64,000 nt of DNA from JBBSEX01 sp038239345. Lineage in GTDB: Bacteria > Acidobacteriota > Terriglobia > Bryobacterales > Bryobacteraceae. The notes under the pieces were generated by a model. It saw nothing but the letters and a program-made list of their open reading frames with translations. It did no database searches and had not been told where the DNA came from. This document shows positions 42,449 through 50,357 of the stretch, one piece after another. Position 1 is the first letter of the stretch. Each line of letters opens with the position of its first letter. The translations under genes were made by a program, and so were the position numbers. Where the stretch lies: assembly GCA_038239345.1 (NCBI GenBank), contig JBBSEX010000001.1, forward strand, positions 496,001 through 560,000, read 5' to 3'.

Positions 42449-44662
42449 TTACGACAGGAGCTTATCGAGCGTAATCGGCAAGTCGCGTATCCGTTTCCCT
42501 GTAGCGTGAAAGATAGCGTTGGCGATGGCTGCGGCCGCTCCCGTGTTCCCTATCTCTCCGATGCCCTTCACGCCGATAGGATTCACGTGCTCGTCTTTTT
42601 CGTCCACCCACAACGCTTCGATCGCCGGAACGTCGAGGTTAACCGGAACATGATACTCGGCTAGATTATTGTTCACGATGCGGCCCAGCCGCTCATCGAG
42701 CTTGGTTTCTTCGTGAAGAGCCATACTGATGCCCCAAACCATGCCACCGATGAACTGGCTGCGAGCCGTCTTGGGGTTCAGGATTTTACCCGCGGCAAAC
42801 GCACCCACCATGCGCGAGACGCGAATCTGGCCCAGATCGGCATCCACATGCACTTCGGCGAATTGGGCACCGAAGGCGTACATCGAGTATTTCTTTTGCT
42901 CCTCGCCCGGCTTGGTGTCGGCATGCGCCTCCACTTCTTTCTTACCCTGGCGCTGCATCATCGCCTGATATGTTTCGCCGCGCTGCCGGTTGTCCTTCAA
43001 CATCAGGCGGCCTTCTTCGATGACGATGTCTTGCACGCTGGCTTGATAGAGCGGCGAACTGGAATCGCTTACCGCCATTTGAGTCAATTTCTCGCGTAAC
43101 GCAAGGCCCGCGAGATGAACTGCCGACCCGGTGCTGGCGGCTGTCTGCGATCCCCCTGAAATCGGCGTCTCGGGGAATGCAGTGTCACCTAAACGAAACA
43201 CCACTTGAGCGGTGGATAGGCCCAGGGCGTCGGCGGTCATTTGGGTCATGATCGTGTAGGTGCCAGTACCCAGATCTTGTGTGGCGGCTTCAACCAGGGC
43301 GGTGCCATCGGCGCGAAGCCGGGCCACGGCGGAGGAAGCGGAACGGTGGGTGGGATACAGAGACGTGGCCATGCCCCACCCAATCATCTGATTGCCCTTG
43401 CGCATGGAGCGCGGCTCGGGTGTACGCTTCTCCCAACCAAAGCGATCCGCGCCCAGCTTGTAGCACTCCCGCAGCGATTTGCTGGAGAATGGCCTGTCCT
43501 TATCCGGATCTTCTTCGGCATAATTCTTCAGCCGTAGCGCTACAGGATCCATTTTTAGAGCGTAGGCCAACTCATCCATCGCGCATTCCAGGGCATACGT
43601 TCCTGGACATTCACCGGGAGCACGCATAAATGTCGGCGTGCCGGTGTCGGTCCTCACCAGGCGATGCGAAGTGGAGTTATTCGCCGAGTTGTAGAGCATG
43701 CGGGCGGTCAGGCTAGCCGGTTCGACAAACACATCGAAGCTCGATGTATGGGTAATGGTGTCGTGACGAAGCGCCAAGAGTGTACCGTCGGCCGCGGCAC
43801 CCGCCGCAACTTCCTGATGAGTTTGCGGCCGATATCCGAGCGAGCCGAACATTTGCGGCCGATCCATAACCAACTTGACGGGCCGGTCAAGCTGGCGCGC
43901 CGCCATCACCGCGATAATCACCTGGGACCAAACACTCTTACAGCCGAACCCGCCGCCGAGATAGGGCGAGATGACATGCACGTTGTCCGGATGCAAGCCC
44001 ATTATTTCCGCCACACGCTGGCGGGTGAGGAAAACTCCTTGCGTGGTGTCGTAGAGCGTCAGCTTTTCTTTGCCTTCCCAGACCGCGACGGTGGCGTGCG
44101 GTTCCATCGGATTGTGGGTCTCATAAGGCGTGGAATAGACGTGGGCGATCTTCGCCGCCGCCGAATCCATCCCCGCTTTGACATCGCCCCGGTTGCTGGC
44201 GCTTGGGTCCCCACCACCCCCAACCTTTTTCGGGTCGTAGGCGGTTGGTATCCGCTTCGTGAGGCTAACTTCGTAGGCTTCGGTTACGTACTTCACGCGG
44301 ACTAGACTCGCGGCATAGGTTGCCGCTTCCAGGGTCTCAGCGACGACAACACCGATCGGCTGATTGGCGTAATAAACCTTGTCGTCTTGAAAGACACTTA
44401 GAATACGATCAATCGGACCAGGCTTCTTCTGAGAGACAGGCAACTTCGGAGCATTGCGCGGCGTCATCACGGTGAGTACACCGGGAACTTTCTCCGCCGC
44501 GCGGGTATCCATCGATGCGATACGGCCCTTGGGAATCGTACTCATGACCAAGACGGCTTGGGTGAGGTTCTTCGGAAAATTTTCCGCGGAATAGGTAGCA
44601 CGGCCCGCGACTTTCAGACGGCCGTCGATGCGGCTGAGTGGTTGTCCTACTGATTCTTTCAT
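42449..44662 (-). CDS. paoC: Molybdenum hydroxylase large subunit (PaoC/YagR-like aldehyde oxidoreductase)
   Basis: Molybdopterin-binding subunit of a xanthine oxidase-family enzyme, 737 residues, matching PaoC (about 730) rather than larger eukaryotic-type subunits. Blocks seen are the opening GQPLSRIDGRLKVAGRATYS, GGGFGCKSVWSQ (cofactor region), RAPGECPGTYALECAMDELA and the catalytic Glu in VKGIGEIGNTGAAAAI (about E703). It probably oxidises aldehydes in the periplasm, carried there with the Tat-exported small subunit. It is third in the xdhC-paoA-paoB-paoC order. The exact substrate is unknown. Confidence 0.9.
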   Translation of the reverse strand: MKESVGQPLSRIDGRLKVAGRATYSAENFPKNLTQAVLVMSTIPKGRIASMDTRAAEKVPGVLTVMTPRNAPKLPVSQKKPGPIDRILSVFQDDKVYYANQPIGVVVAETLEAATYAASLVRVKYVTEAYEVSLTKRIPTAYDPKKVGGGGDPSASNRGDVKAGMDSAAAKIAHVYSTPYETHNPMEPHATVAVWEGKEKLTLYDTTQGVFLTRQRVAEIMGLHPDNVHVISPYLGGGFGCKSVWSQVIIAVMAARQLDRPVKLVMDRPQMFGSLGYRPQTHQEVAAGAAADGTLLALRHDTITHTSSFDVFVEPASLTARMLYNSANNSTSHRLVRTDTGTPTFMRAPGECPGTYALECAMDELAYALKMDPVALRLKNYAEEDPDKDRPFSSKSLRECYKLGADRFGWEKRTPEPRSMRKGNQMIGWGMATSLYPTHRSASSAVARLRADGTALVEAATQDLGTGTYTIMTQMTADALGLSTAQVVFRLGDTAFPETPISGGSQTAASTGSAVHLAGLALREKLTQMAVSDSSSPLYQASVQDIVIEEGRLMLKDNRQRGETYQAMMQRQGKKEVEAHADTKPGEEQKKYSMYAFGAQFAEVHVDADLGQIRVSRMVGAFAAGKILNPKTARSQFIGGMVWGISMALHEETKLDERLGRIVNNNLAEYHVPVNLDVPAIEALWVDEKDEHVNPIGVKGIGEIGNTGAAAAIANAIFHATGKRIRDLPITLDKLLS

Positions 44663-44673
44663 CGTGATCTCCG

Positions 44674-45663
44674 TTATCCGAGCGCCGCGGTATCGGCCAG
44701 CGCGCGGACGATGATACGTTTGGCCAACTCTACTTTGAATCCATTGTCTTTGTAAGGCTTTGCGCCGTTGACAACCATATCGGCGGCAGCGCGGTAAGCC
44801 GCTTCCGCCGGAGCCTTACCAACCAACGACTGTTCGGCCGCGCGAACCCGCCACGGTTTGTGCGCTACTCCGCCCAAAGCAATTCGCGCGTCGCGAATTT
44901 TGCCGTCGGGTCCGATGTCTAAAACGCAAGCCACGGAGACGAGAGCGAAGGCGTAGGAATTGCGGTCGCGAACTTTGATATACGTGGACCGGCGGGCAAA
45001 TGGAAGAGCTGGCAGATCGACGGCGGTAATCAATTCGTTGGGTTTGAGGGTGGTGTCGATGGACGGTTTGTCGCCGGGAAGTCTGTGGAATTCGGCGAAG
45101 GGGATGGATCGCCCACCTTGTGGACCCTCTACTTGTACGATGGCATCCAGAGCCGCCAGCGCGACACACATATCGGACGGATGCACCGCGATGCATTGCT
45201 CACTGGCGCCGAGGATGGCGTGGATTCGATTCACGCCGCTCTTCGCCGAACAGCCCGATCCGGGCGTCCGCTTGTTGCATTCGGTAAACGACGGATCGTA
45301 GAAATAGTAACAACGCGTGCGCTGCATCAGGTTGCCGCCCACTGTCGCCATATTGCGCAACTGGGCCGAGGCGCCGGATAGCAAGGCCTGCGTTAGTACC
45401 GGATAGCGCTCGCGAATCAAAGGCGAGTTCGCCGTATCGGAATTGCGGGCCATGGCTCCGATACGGATGTGGCCATCGCGCTCGACGATTTCCGCTAGAG
45501 GGAGGCGGGTGATATCCACCAGATGCGCCGGGTGCTCGGAACCCATCTTCATGAGATCCACAAGATTTGTCCCGCCCGCTAAAAATTTGCTCTCGGGATT
45601 CCGGGCCACCGCGCTGATGGCGCCCGCCGAATCCGTCGCTCGAACATACTGGAAAGGCCTCAT
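44674..45663 (-). CDS. paoB: FAD-binding subunit of the molybdenum aldehyde oxidoreductase (PaoB/YagS-like)
   Basis: FAD subunit of 329 residues. FAD motifs are FLAGGTNLVDLMKMG (27-41) and ATVGGNLMQRTRC (106-118). An insert with Cys118, Cys129, Cys138 and probably Cys157 (CYYFYD...CNKRTPGSGC) matches the extra [4Fe-4S] cluster described in Escherichia coli PaoB, which most family members lack. The gene overlaps paoA by four bases and lies 11 bases before paoC. It passes electrons from the Fe-S and Mo centres to an acceptor. Confidence 0.9.
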   Translation of the reverse strand: MRPFQYVRATDSAGAISAVARNPESKFLAGGTNLVDLMKMGSEHPAHLVDITRLPLAEIVERDGHIRIGAMARNSDTANSPLIRERYPVLTQALLSGASAQLRNMATVGGNLMQRTRCYYFYDPSFTECNKRTPGSGCSAKSGVNRIHAILGASEQCIAVHPSDMCVALAALDAIVQVEGPQGGRSIPFAEFHRLPGDKPSIDTTLKPNELITAVDLPALPFARRSTYIKVRDRNSYAFALVSVACVLDIGPDGKIRDARIALGGVAHKPWRVRAAEQSLVGKAPAEAAYRAAADMVVNGAKPYKDNGFKVELAKRIIVRALADTAALG

Positions 45664-46304
45664 GCGGATCTCCTTGCGGTATCGGCGGCGGCTCGCACGG
45701 CGGCGACAATGTTCGGGTAGGCGCCACAGCGGCAGATGTTCCCGCTCATGCGTTCGCGGATTTCATCGTCGGTCAATTCCACCGGCTCCGATTCCCTGAC
45801 GTCGACGGTGACCGCGCTAACGGTTCCGGCCTTCACTTCGTCCAGCAGCGCCACCGCGGAACAGATCTGGCCCGGCGTGCAGTATCCGCACTGGAAGCCG
45901 TCATATTCCAAGAATGCCGCTTGTACCGGATGCAGATTCGTTTCCGAACCCAATCCTTCAATGGTGGTGATCTTGTCGCCCTCGCAGGACAAGGCCAGCG
46001 TCAGGCAGGAATTGACCCGGCGGCCATCGATTAGAACCGTGCACGCCCCGCACTGGCCGTGATCGCAGCCTTTCTTGGTACCCGTTAACTGGAGGTTTTC
46101 GCGAAGAGCGTCGAGCAGTGTCGTTCGCGGATCGAGAGACATCGGGCGGGATTGCCCGTTAATTGTGAGCGTAGCCTGCACCGGAGTTGCGGTTTCGGTA
46201 GTTTGGCCGTGCAAAGACGGTAAGCCCAGCGCCGCCCCGGTAATGGCCACGGCGCCGACGAATTCACGGCGCGTGACGGATGGATCGTCTGGTTTCATCG
46301 GCAA
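45660..46304 (-). CDS. paoA: Tat-exported [2Fe-2S] subunit of the molybdenum aldehyde oxidoreductase (PaoA/YagT-like)
   Basis: Iron-sulfur subunit of 214 residues. It has a twin-arginine signal (SVTRREFVGAVAITGAALG, about 9-27), so the assembled enzyme should be exported folded. The plant-type cluster uses GCDHGQCGACTVLIDG, with its last Cys in SCLTLALSC. The second cluster uses CGYCTPGQIC and GNICRCGAYP. Order and Tat signal match PaoA, the periplasmic aldehyde oxidase of enterobacteria. It follows xdhC by 17 bases. Confidence 0.93.
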   Translation of the reverse strand: MPMKPDDPSVTRREFVGAVAITGAALGLPSLHGQTTETATPVQATLTINGQSRPMSLDPRTTLLDALRENLQLTGTKKGCDHGQCGACTVLIDGRRVNSCLTLALSCEGDKITTIEGLGSETNLHPVQAAFLEYDGFQCGYCTPGQICSAVALLDEVKAGTVSAVTVDVRESEPVELTDDEIRERMSGNICRCGAYPNIVAAVRAAADTARRSA

Positions 46305-46321
46305 TACTCCTTCAGCGAATC

Positions 46322-47461
46322 TTAAGCGTGAATGGTACGAGGAGTCTGGGCCTCGTCCATTTCGTAAATAGGTCCTAGGCGCGAGCGCAGCATCGCTCCC
46401 TCGCGTCCGGAAAACGCCGCCTGCACTTCGGCGATGATGGCGAGGGCAATGGCATCGGGTGAATCGGCTCCAATGTCCAAACCCGCCGGGGCGTGCAGCC
46501 AGCCTGGTTCTTTGTCGATTCCCAACGCGGCCAGCATCTTTTCCGCGCGCTGCCGGGGACCCAATACACCGGCATAGCGCGGCGGCTCGGCGAACATCCG
46601 TCGCAACACAGCGCGATCGGCGGTGACGTTATGGTTCATCAGAATGGCCGCGGCATGGGGGTCGATTGTAAAACCGCCCAGTGGATCCGCCGCGGTGGTG
46701 AGGATTACCTGGTCAGCCTGCGGGAAGCGTTGCGAGGTGGCATGCGCCGGACGCCCGTCGAATACAGTGATATGCCAGCCGAGTTCGTGAGCGATTCGAA
46801 CTACGGGTAGTGCGTCATGGCCGGCGCCGAAGACCAGTAAGGACACGGCGGGCAAGATAGCTTCAACGAAGACTTCGACTAATCCGCTATCCCGGGCAAT
46901 GCGCAAGATATGCGATTTTCGCGTGCAGCGCACGGTTTCCATTTCATAATGCAGATCTTCTTCGAGCTTGGAATCGCCCAGGCTGCCGGCTATGGATAGG
47001 TCGGGGAAAATATAAAGCCTGTCGCCGATCTGCGAAGGGGAATTACCTGAAACCGAGATTACCGTGGCCATCACGCCCACCTGCCGGCTACGTTTACAAT
47101 CGCTCAGGAATCGTTGCAGCAGCGCCGCGGACGGGCCTTCCAAGCGCTCCAGCAGCACGCGGATAATGCCATTACATCCCAAGCCAAACTCAAAGACTGC
47201 ATCATCGTACGAAGTTGTGTCGTAGGTCCGGAGGATGGGCTTGCCACCCTCGGTCCACCACCAGGCGCGCTTGATGACATCGCTTTCCAGGCAACCGCCG
47301 CTGATACATCCAATGCTGGCACCATCGCCGATGACCAGCATCCGCGCGCCAGGGCGCCGATATGACGAACCGCTGACATCGACTACTGTAGCCAGAATCG
47401 ACCGCTGTCCACGATTGGCGGCAGTTTCCCAAGCGGCCAAAACGGAATCAAGCTCTCTCAT
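46322..47461 (-). CDS. XdhC/PaoD-like molybdenum cofactor insertion protein
   Basis: Cytosolic maturation factor of 379 residues in the XdhC/CoxI family. The N-terminal XdhC domain has ATVVDVSGSSYRRPGARMLVIGDGASIGCISGGCLE (about 25-59), with the conserved Cys pair. The C-terminal Rossmann domain has LLVFGAGHDALPVVRIAHELGW and MNHNVTADRAVLRRM. The family binds molybdenum cofactor, promotes its sulfuration and inserts it into the large subunit. As the first gene of the operon it should chaperone PaoABC. Confidence 0.92.
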   Translation of the reverse strand: MRELDSVLAAWETAANRGQRSILATVVDVSGSSYRRPGARMLVIGDGASIGCISGGCLESDVIKRAWWWTEGGKPILRTYDTTSYDDAVFEFGLGCNGIIRVLLERLEGPSAALLQRFLSDCKRSRQVGVMATVISVSGNSPSQIGDRLYIFPDLSIAGSLGDSKLEEDLHYEMETVRCTRKSHILRIARDSGLVEVFVEAILPAVSLLVFGAGHDALPVVRIAHELGWHITVFDGRPAHATSQRFPQADQVILTTAADPLGGFTIDPHAAAILMNHNVTADRAVLRRMFAEPPRYAGVLGPRQRAEKMLAALGIDKEPGWLHAPAGLDIGADSPDAIALAIIAEVQAAFSGREGAMLRSRLGPIYEMDEAQTPRTIHA

Positions 47462-47517
47462 TCACATGGTAGAGAGATAAAGACGGGGGCTATGTTTCCA
47501 AAATGTTTGGATCGCGC

Positions 47518-48159
47518 TTAGAAATCGATCGCCGCCAGCACTTCAGAGGGCCGCTTCTCAAAGGCCCGGCAAATTGCCAGTAAGCTTTCAATGCTCGGCA
47601 TGTTGGCGCCGCGCTCGATGGAGCTGATTTGCGAAACGCTGAGCTTGGTTGCCGCGGCTACTTCTTTTAACGACCAATCGCGTTCCACACGCAAAAGCTT
47701 GATCCGGAGCCCTAAGCGTTCGCGCAAGCGGTCTGGCGCCGTGCGGCCCAACCCGAATTTTTCTATTGCATTTGCTAGCGTTTGGCGGAGCTGACTTAAA
47801 GTGAAAGGTTTGGGCAAATAGTCGAATACTTTGAGCTTGAACGTCGCCCGCATATCTTCGAGCGAGGGATAACCGGTGACGATGATCACGCATAAGGCGG
47901 GATGGCTGCCGAGTAACTGCTCCAACACCCGCTCGCCTTTATACTCGCCCATCTTCATGTCCAGCAGGACGATGTCGGGAACACGCTGCTCACAAGCGAC
48001 AAACAGATCGTCAGGCCGGGAAAAGGTACGAACGGCGTACTGCCCTTCGTCTTTGAGAAAGTCTTCCATGTAGGTGAGGAAATCGGCGTCGTCGTCCAGC
48101 GCGGCGACATCGATCAAGTTCGCTTGGACGACAGTACTTTCTATCAATGTCTCTGGCAT
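47518..48159 (-). CDS. Response regulator with receiver and XRE-type HTH output domain
   Basis: Protein of 213 residues. The receiver (about 15-132) is intact: acidic pocket ALDDDADF (D22-D24), phospho-acceptor D67 in IVLLDMKMG, T95 in VIIVTGY and K117 in YLPKPF. The output domain (about 145-208) is a Cro/C1 (XRE) helix-turn-helix: RVERDWSLKEVAAATKLSVSQISSIERGANMPSIESLLAI. XRE outputs are uncommon among response regulators, which usually carry OmpR, NarL or Fis-type domains. The ATG immediately follows the TAG of the sensor kinase gene (TAGATG), so the two are coupled. It lies 56 bases upstream of the aldehyde oxidase operon. Confidence 0.92.
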   Translation of the reverse strand: MPETLIESTVVQANLIDVAALDDDADFLTYMEDFLKDEGQYAVRTFSRPDDLFVACEQRVPDIVLLDMKMGEYKGERVLEQLLGSHPALCVIIVTGYPSLEDMRATFKLKVFDYLPKPFTLSQLRQTLANAIEKFGLGRTAPDRLRERLGLRIKLLRVERDWSLKEVAAATKLSVSQISSIERGANMPSIESLLAICRAFEKRPSEVLAAIDF

Positions 48160-49590
48160 CTACAGTCCTTTTCCTCCGGCTGGTAAACGCACTTCCAAAC
48201 AAGCGCCGCCTTGTGGCCGGTTACAGGCCGAGATGGTGCCCCCATGCTGGCTGATGATCCCTTCGGCCACGGTCAGGCCTAAGCCCGTACCGCGCGAATC
48301 CAGACGCGTCGTCACAAAGGCCTCAAAGATCTCTGGCAGCACATCGGGAGGAATCCCCGGCCCATCGTCGTCTATAGTGACGGAAACCCACTGCCGATCG
48401 TTCCGCTCGATTGGGCGGGCGCTGACAGTGACGATACCCGACGGCGTAACAGCGTTCAAGGCATTCCTTAACAGATTGACGAACACCTGGATCAAACGAT
48501 CCGAATTTCCCATGATCGTAATTTCCGGGTTCACCTGATTGCGAAAATTTACGACCGATGCTTTTTCATCGATCGCCACTAAACCCCAAGCTTCTTCAAT
48601 CAGCGGGTGAATCGCGCGCAGTTCCATTACCTGCTTCCGGGCCCGGGCGAAATCCAGGAGGCTCTCACTGATGCGCCGCAAACGGAGGGTGACGCGCTCC
48701 ATCCGTGCCAAACGGTCGAGCGCTGGCCGGCTCTCCGTTGTCTCCATCATCTTTTCGATGGAGCCTTGTAGTACGGCCAATGGCGTATTCAATTCATGCG
48801 CGACGCTGGCACTTAGTAGCCCCAGACTCGCCAGACGATCCTGTTCTTCCAGATTTTTTTTCGCCGTCTCCAGTAGTTCATTCTTGTACTTCAGATCCGC
48901 CGCGGTCTCTTCCAGACGCTGCAGGGCGGCGGCCAGATCGCTTTCCCGCTTCCGCAGTTCGGCCACCGTGGCATTGCGCGAAGTCATGATCTGGCCGATC
49001 TCATCGCCGAATATCAGTGCCGGGTCGATCATCTCGTGCTGCCGGTCGCCGCATTGCGTAGCGGCATCGGCGTGCAGCATCAGACGTAAAGGACGATACA
49101 CATAGAGTGGCATCATCGCCGATTCCAGTAGCAGGACGGCCAACGCGTAGATAACTCCCAGCACGATAAAGAATGTCAGAGTCGCCCGTTCCACGGCATC
49201 GCTATAAAAGGAGCGAGGAATGCGCAGCGTACGATAGAGTCCACTTTTCGGATCCTTGCGCAACAACCAGCCGTTCGTTTCATTCCAGATTGCGCCAGGA
49301 TGCGCATCCATCCAGATCCGCGCTTTGGGCTCCAGGTGCAGAGTGGCGGCATCGCTCTCCCGATAGTCGTAAATTTCCATTCCGGTAAAGCTGGATAGGG
49401 GCAGATCGGCCGAAAAGATCTGTGTAATAATGCTCAATTCGCGGGCCCGGGCGTTGGCGACTTGTTTCTCAAATAGCGGAATCAACGAAAAGTACACGGC
49501 CGCGGCCAGGATGAGGAAGAACAAATTATGCAGGGTCATCAACTTGGGCCGCACTTTAAGATCGCCGAATAGTTTGATGAGCCGCGTCAT
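48160..49590 (-). CDS. Membrane sensor histidine kinase
   Basis: Sensor kinase of 476 residues. Transmembrane helices at about 19-40 and 138-160 enclose a periplasmic sensor of about 100 residues (RARELSIITQIFSADLPLSS...). A linker region (165-215) may be a HAMP, followed by a coiled coil (ESDLAAALQRLEETAADLKYKNELL). The kinase core is intact: His265 in SVAHELNTPL, N-box LRNALNAV, DDGPGIPP and GTGLGLTVAEGIISQHGG. The partner is the adjacent receiver-XRE regulator. The gene is divergent from the ACIII operon across a 119-base gap holding an inverted repeat. Confidence 0.94.
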   Translation of the reverse strand: MTRLIKLFGDLKVRPKLMTLHNLFFLILAAAVYFSLIPLFEKQVANARARELSIITQIFSADLPLSSFTGMEIYDYRESDAATLHLEPKARIWMDAHPGAIWNETNGWLLRKDPKSGLYRTLRIPRSFYSDAVERATLTFFIVLGVIYALAVLLLESAMMPLYVYRPLRLMLHADAATQCGDRQHEMIDPALIFGDEIGQIMTSRNATVAELRKRESDLAAALQRLEETAADLKYKNELLETAKKNLEEQDRLASLGLLSASVAHELNTPLAVLQGSIEKMMETTESRPALDRLARMERVTLRLRRISESLLDFARARKQVMELRAIHPLIEEAWGLVAIDEKASVVNFRNQVNPEITIMGNSDRLIQVFVNLLRNALNAVTPSGIVTVSARPIERNDRQWVSVTIDDDGPGIPPDVLPEIFEAFVTTRLDSRGTGLGLTVAEGIISQHGGTISACNRPQGGACLEVRLPAGGKGL

Positions 49591-49614
49591 GCTGTCCTAA
49601 ACCAATTTTATTGC

Positions 49615-49636
49615 ATTCGCGCGCTGTGACGCGAAT
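49615..49636. promoter_or_regulatory. Perfect inverted repeat in the sensor kinase/actA divergent gap
   Basis: Arms ATTCGCG and CGCGAAT are separated by eight bases (CGCTGTGA). The dyad lies 25 bases upstream of the sensor kinase start and about 74 bases upstream of actA. Its position between divergent units suits an operator, possibly for the XRE-type regulator, but binding is untested. Confidence 0.4.
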
Positions 49637-49709
49637 CACTACAGTAGAACAAGAATTTTCGTGGTAGTTGCGTAATCGTTACGGTGATGATAGAAAAGGT
49701 AGAGACCTC

Positions 49710-50357
49710 ATGGCAGCCATTTTTCCAAAGTCGTCTGATAAGTATCTTAAGGCTATCGGTGGTGCTCTGGGCTTGGCGCTGCTGGGTGGAGTCGGCCTGT
49801 TTGCCTACCTGACGTATCCTCCAGTGATCGATACGGGCTACTCCCCGGTGCAACCGGTCGCCTACAGCCACAAGCTGCACGCGGGAAACCTTGGACTCGA
49901 TTGTTATTACTGCCATTACACAGTTTATAAGGCGGCGTTCGCCGCTGTCCCGCCGACGGAGACCTGTATGAACTGTCATGTCCGGGTAAAAGAGAAGAGT
50001 CCGCTGTTGAACGTCGTTCGCGACAGTTATAAGAGTGGCCAGCCGATCCCCTGGGTGCACATTCACAAGCTTCCCGATTACGTTTATTTCAATCATTCCT
50101 CGCATGTAACCGCTGGCGTCAGCTGCGTCAGTTGCCACGGGCGTGTGGATCAGATGATAGAAGTGAAGCAGGTGAAGCCGCTGAACATGGGCTTCTGCCT
50201 GGATTGTCATCGTAATCCGGCTCCCAATCTGCGGCCAGTGGAATTTGTTACCAAGCTGGATTGGCAGCCCGATCGGGATGCGTCGGCGATTGGACGCGAG
50301 ATCATTGCCGCGAAACATATTAATCCGCCTGTAAATTGCTCGGGGTGCCATCGATGA
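49710..50357 (+). CDS. actA: Alternative Complex III pentaheme cytochrome c subunit ActA
   Basis: Membrane-anchored cytochrome of 215 residues. One N-terminal transmembrane helix (about 14-34) is followed by five CxxCH haem motifs: CYYCH, CMNCH, CVSCH, CLDCH and CSGCH. This matches ActA, which takes electrons within ACIII, the quinol:cytochrome c/oxidase oxidoreductase that replaces the bc1 complex. The start at 49710 places the transmembrane helix correctly; an in-frame start 42 bases earlier is unlikely. It overlaps actB by four bases. Confidence 0.93.
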   Translation: MAAIFPKSSDKYLKAIGGALGLALLGGVGLFAYLTYPPVIDTGYSPVQPVAYSHKLHAGNLGLDCYYCHYTVYKAAFAAVPPTETCMNCHVRVKEKSPLLNVVRDSYKSGQPIPWVHIHKLPDYVYFNHSSHVTAGVSCVSCHGRVDQMIEVKQVKPLNMGFCLDCHRNPAPNLRPVEFVTKLDWQPDRDASAIGREIIAAKHINPPVNCSGCHR

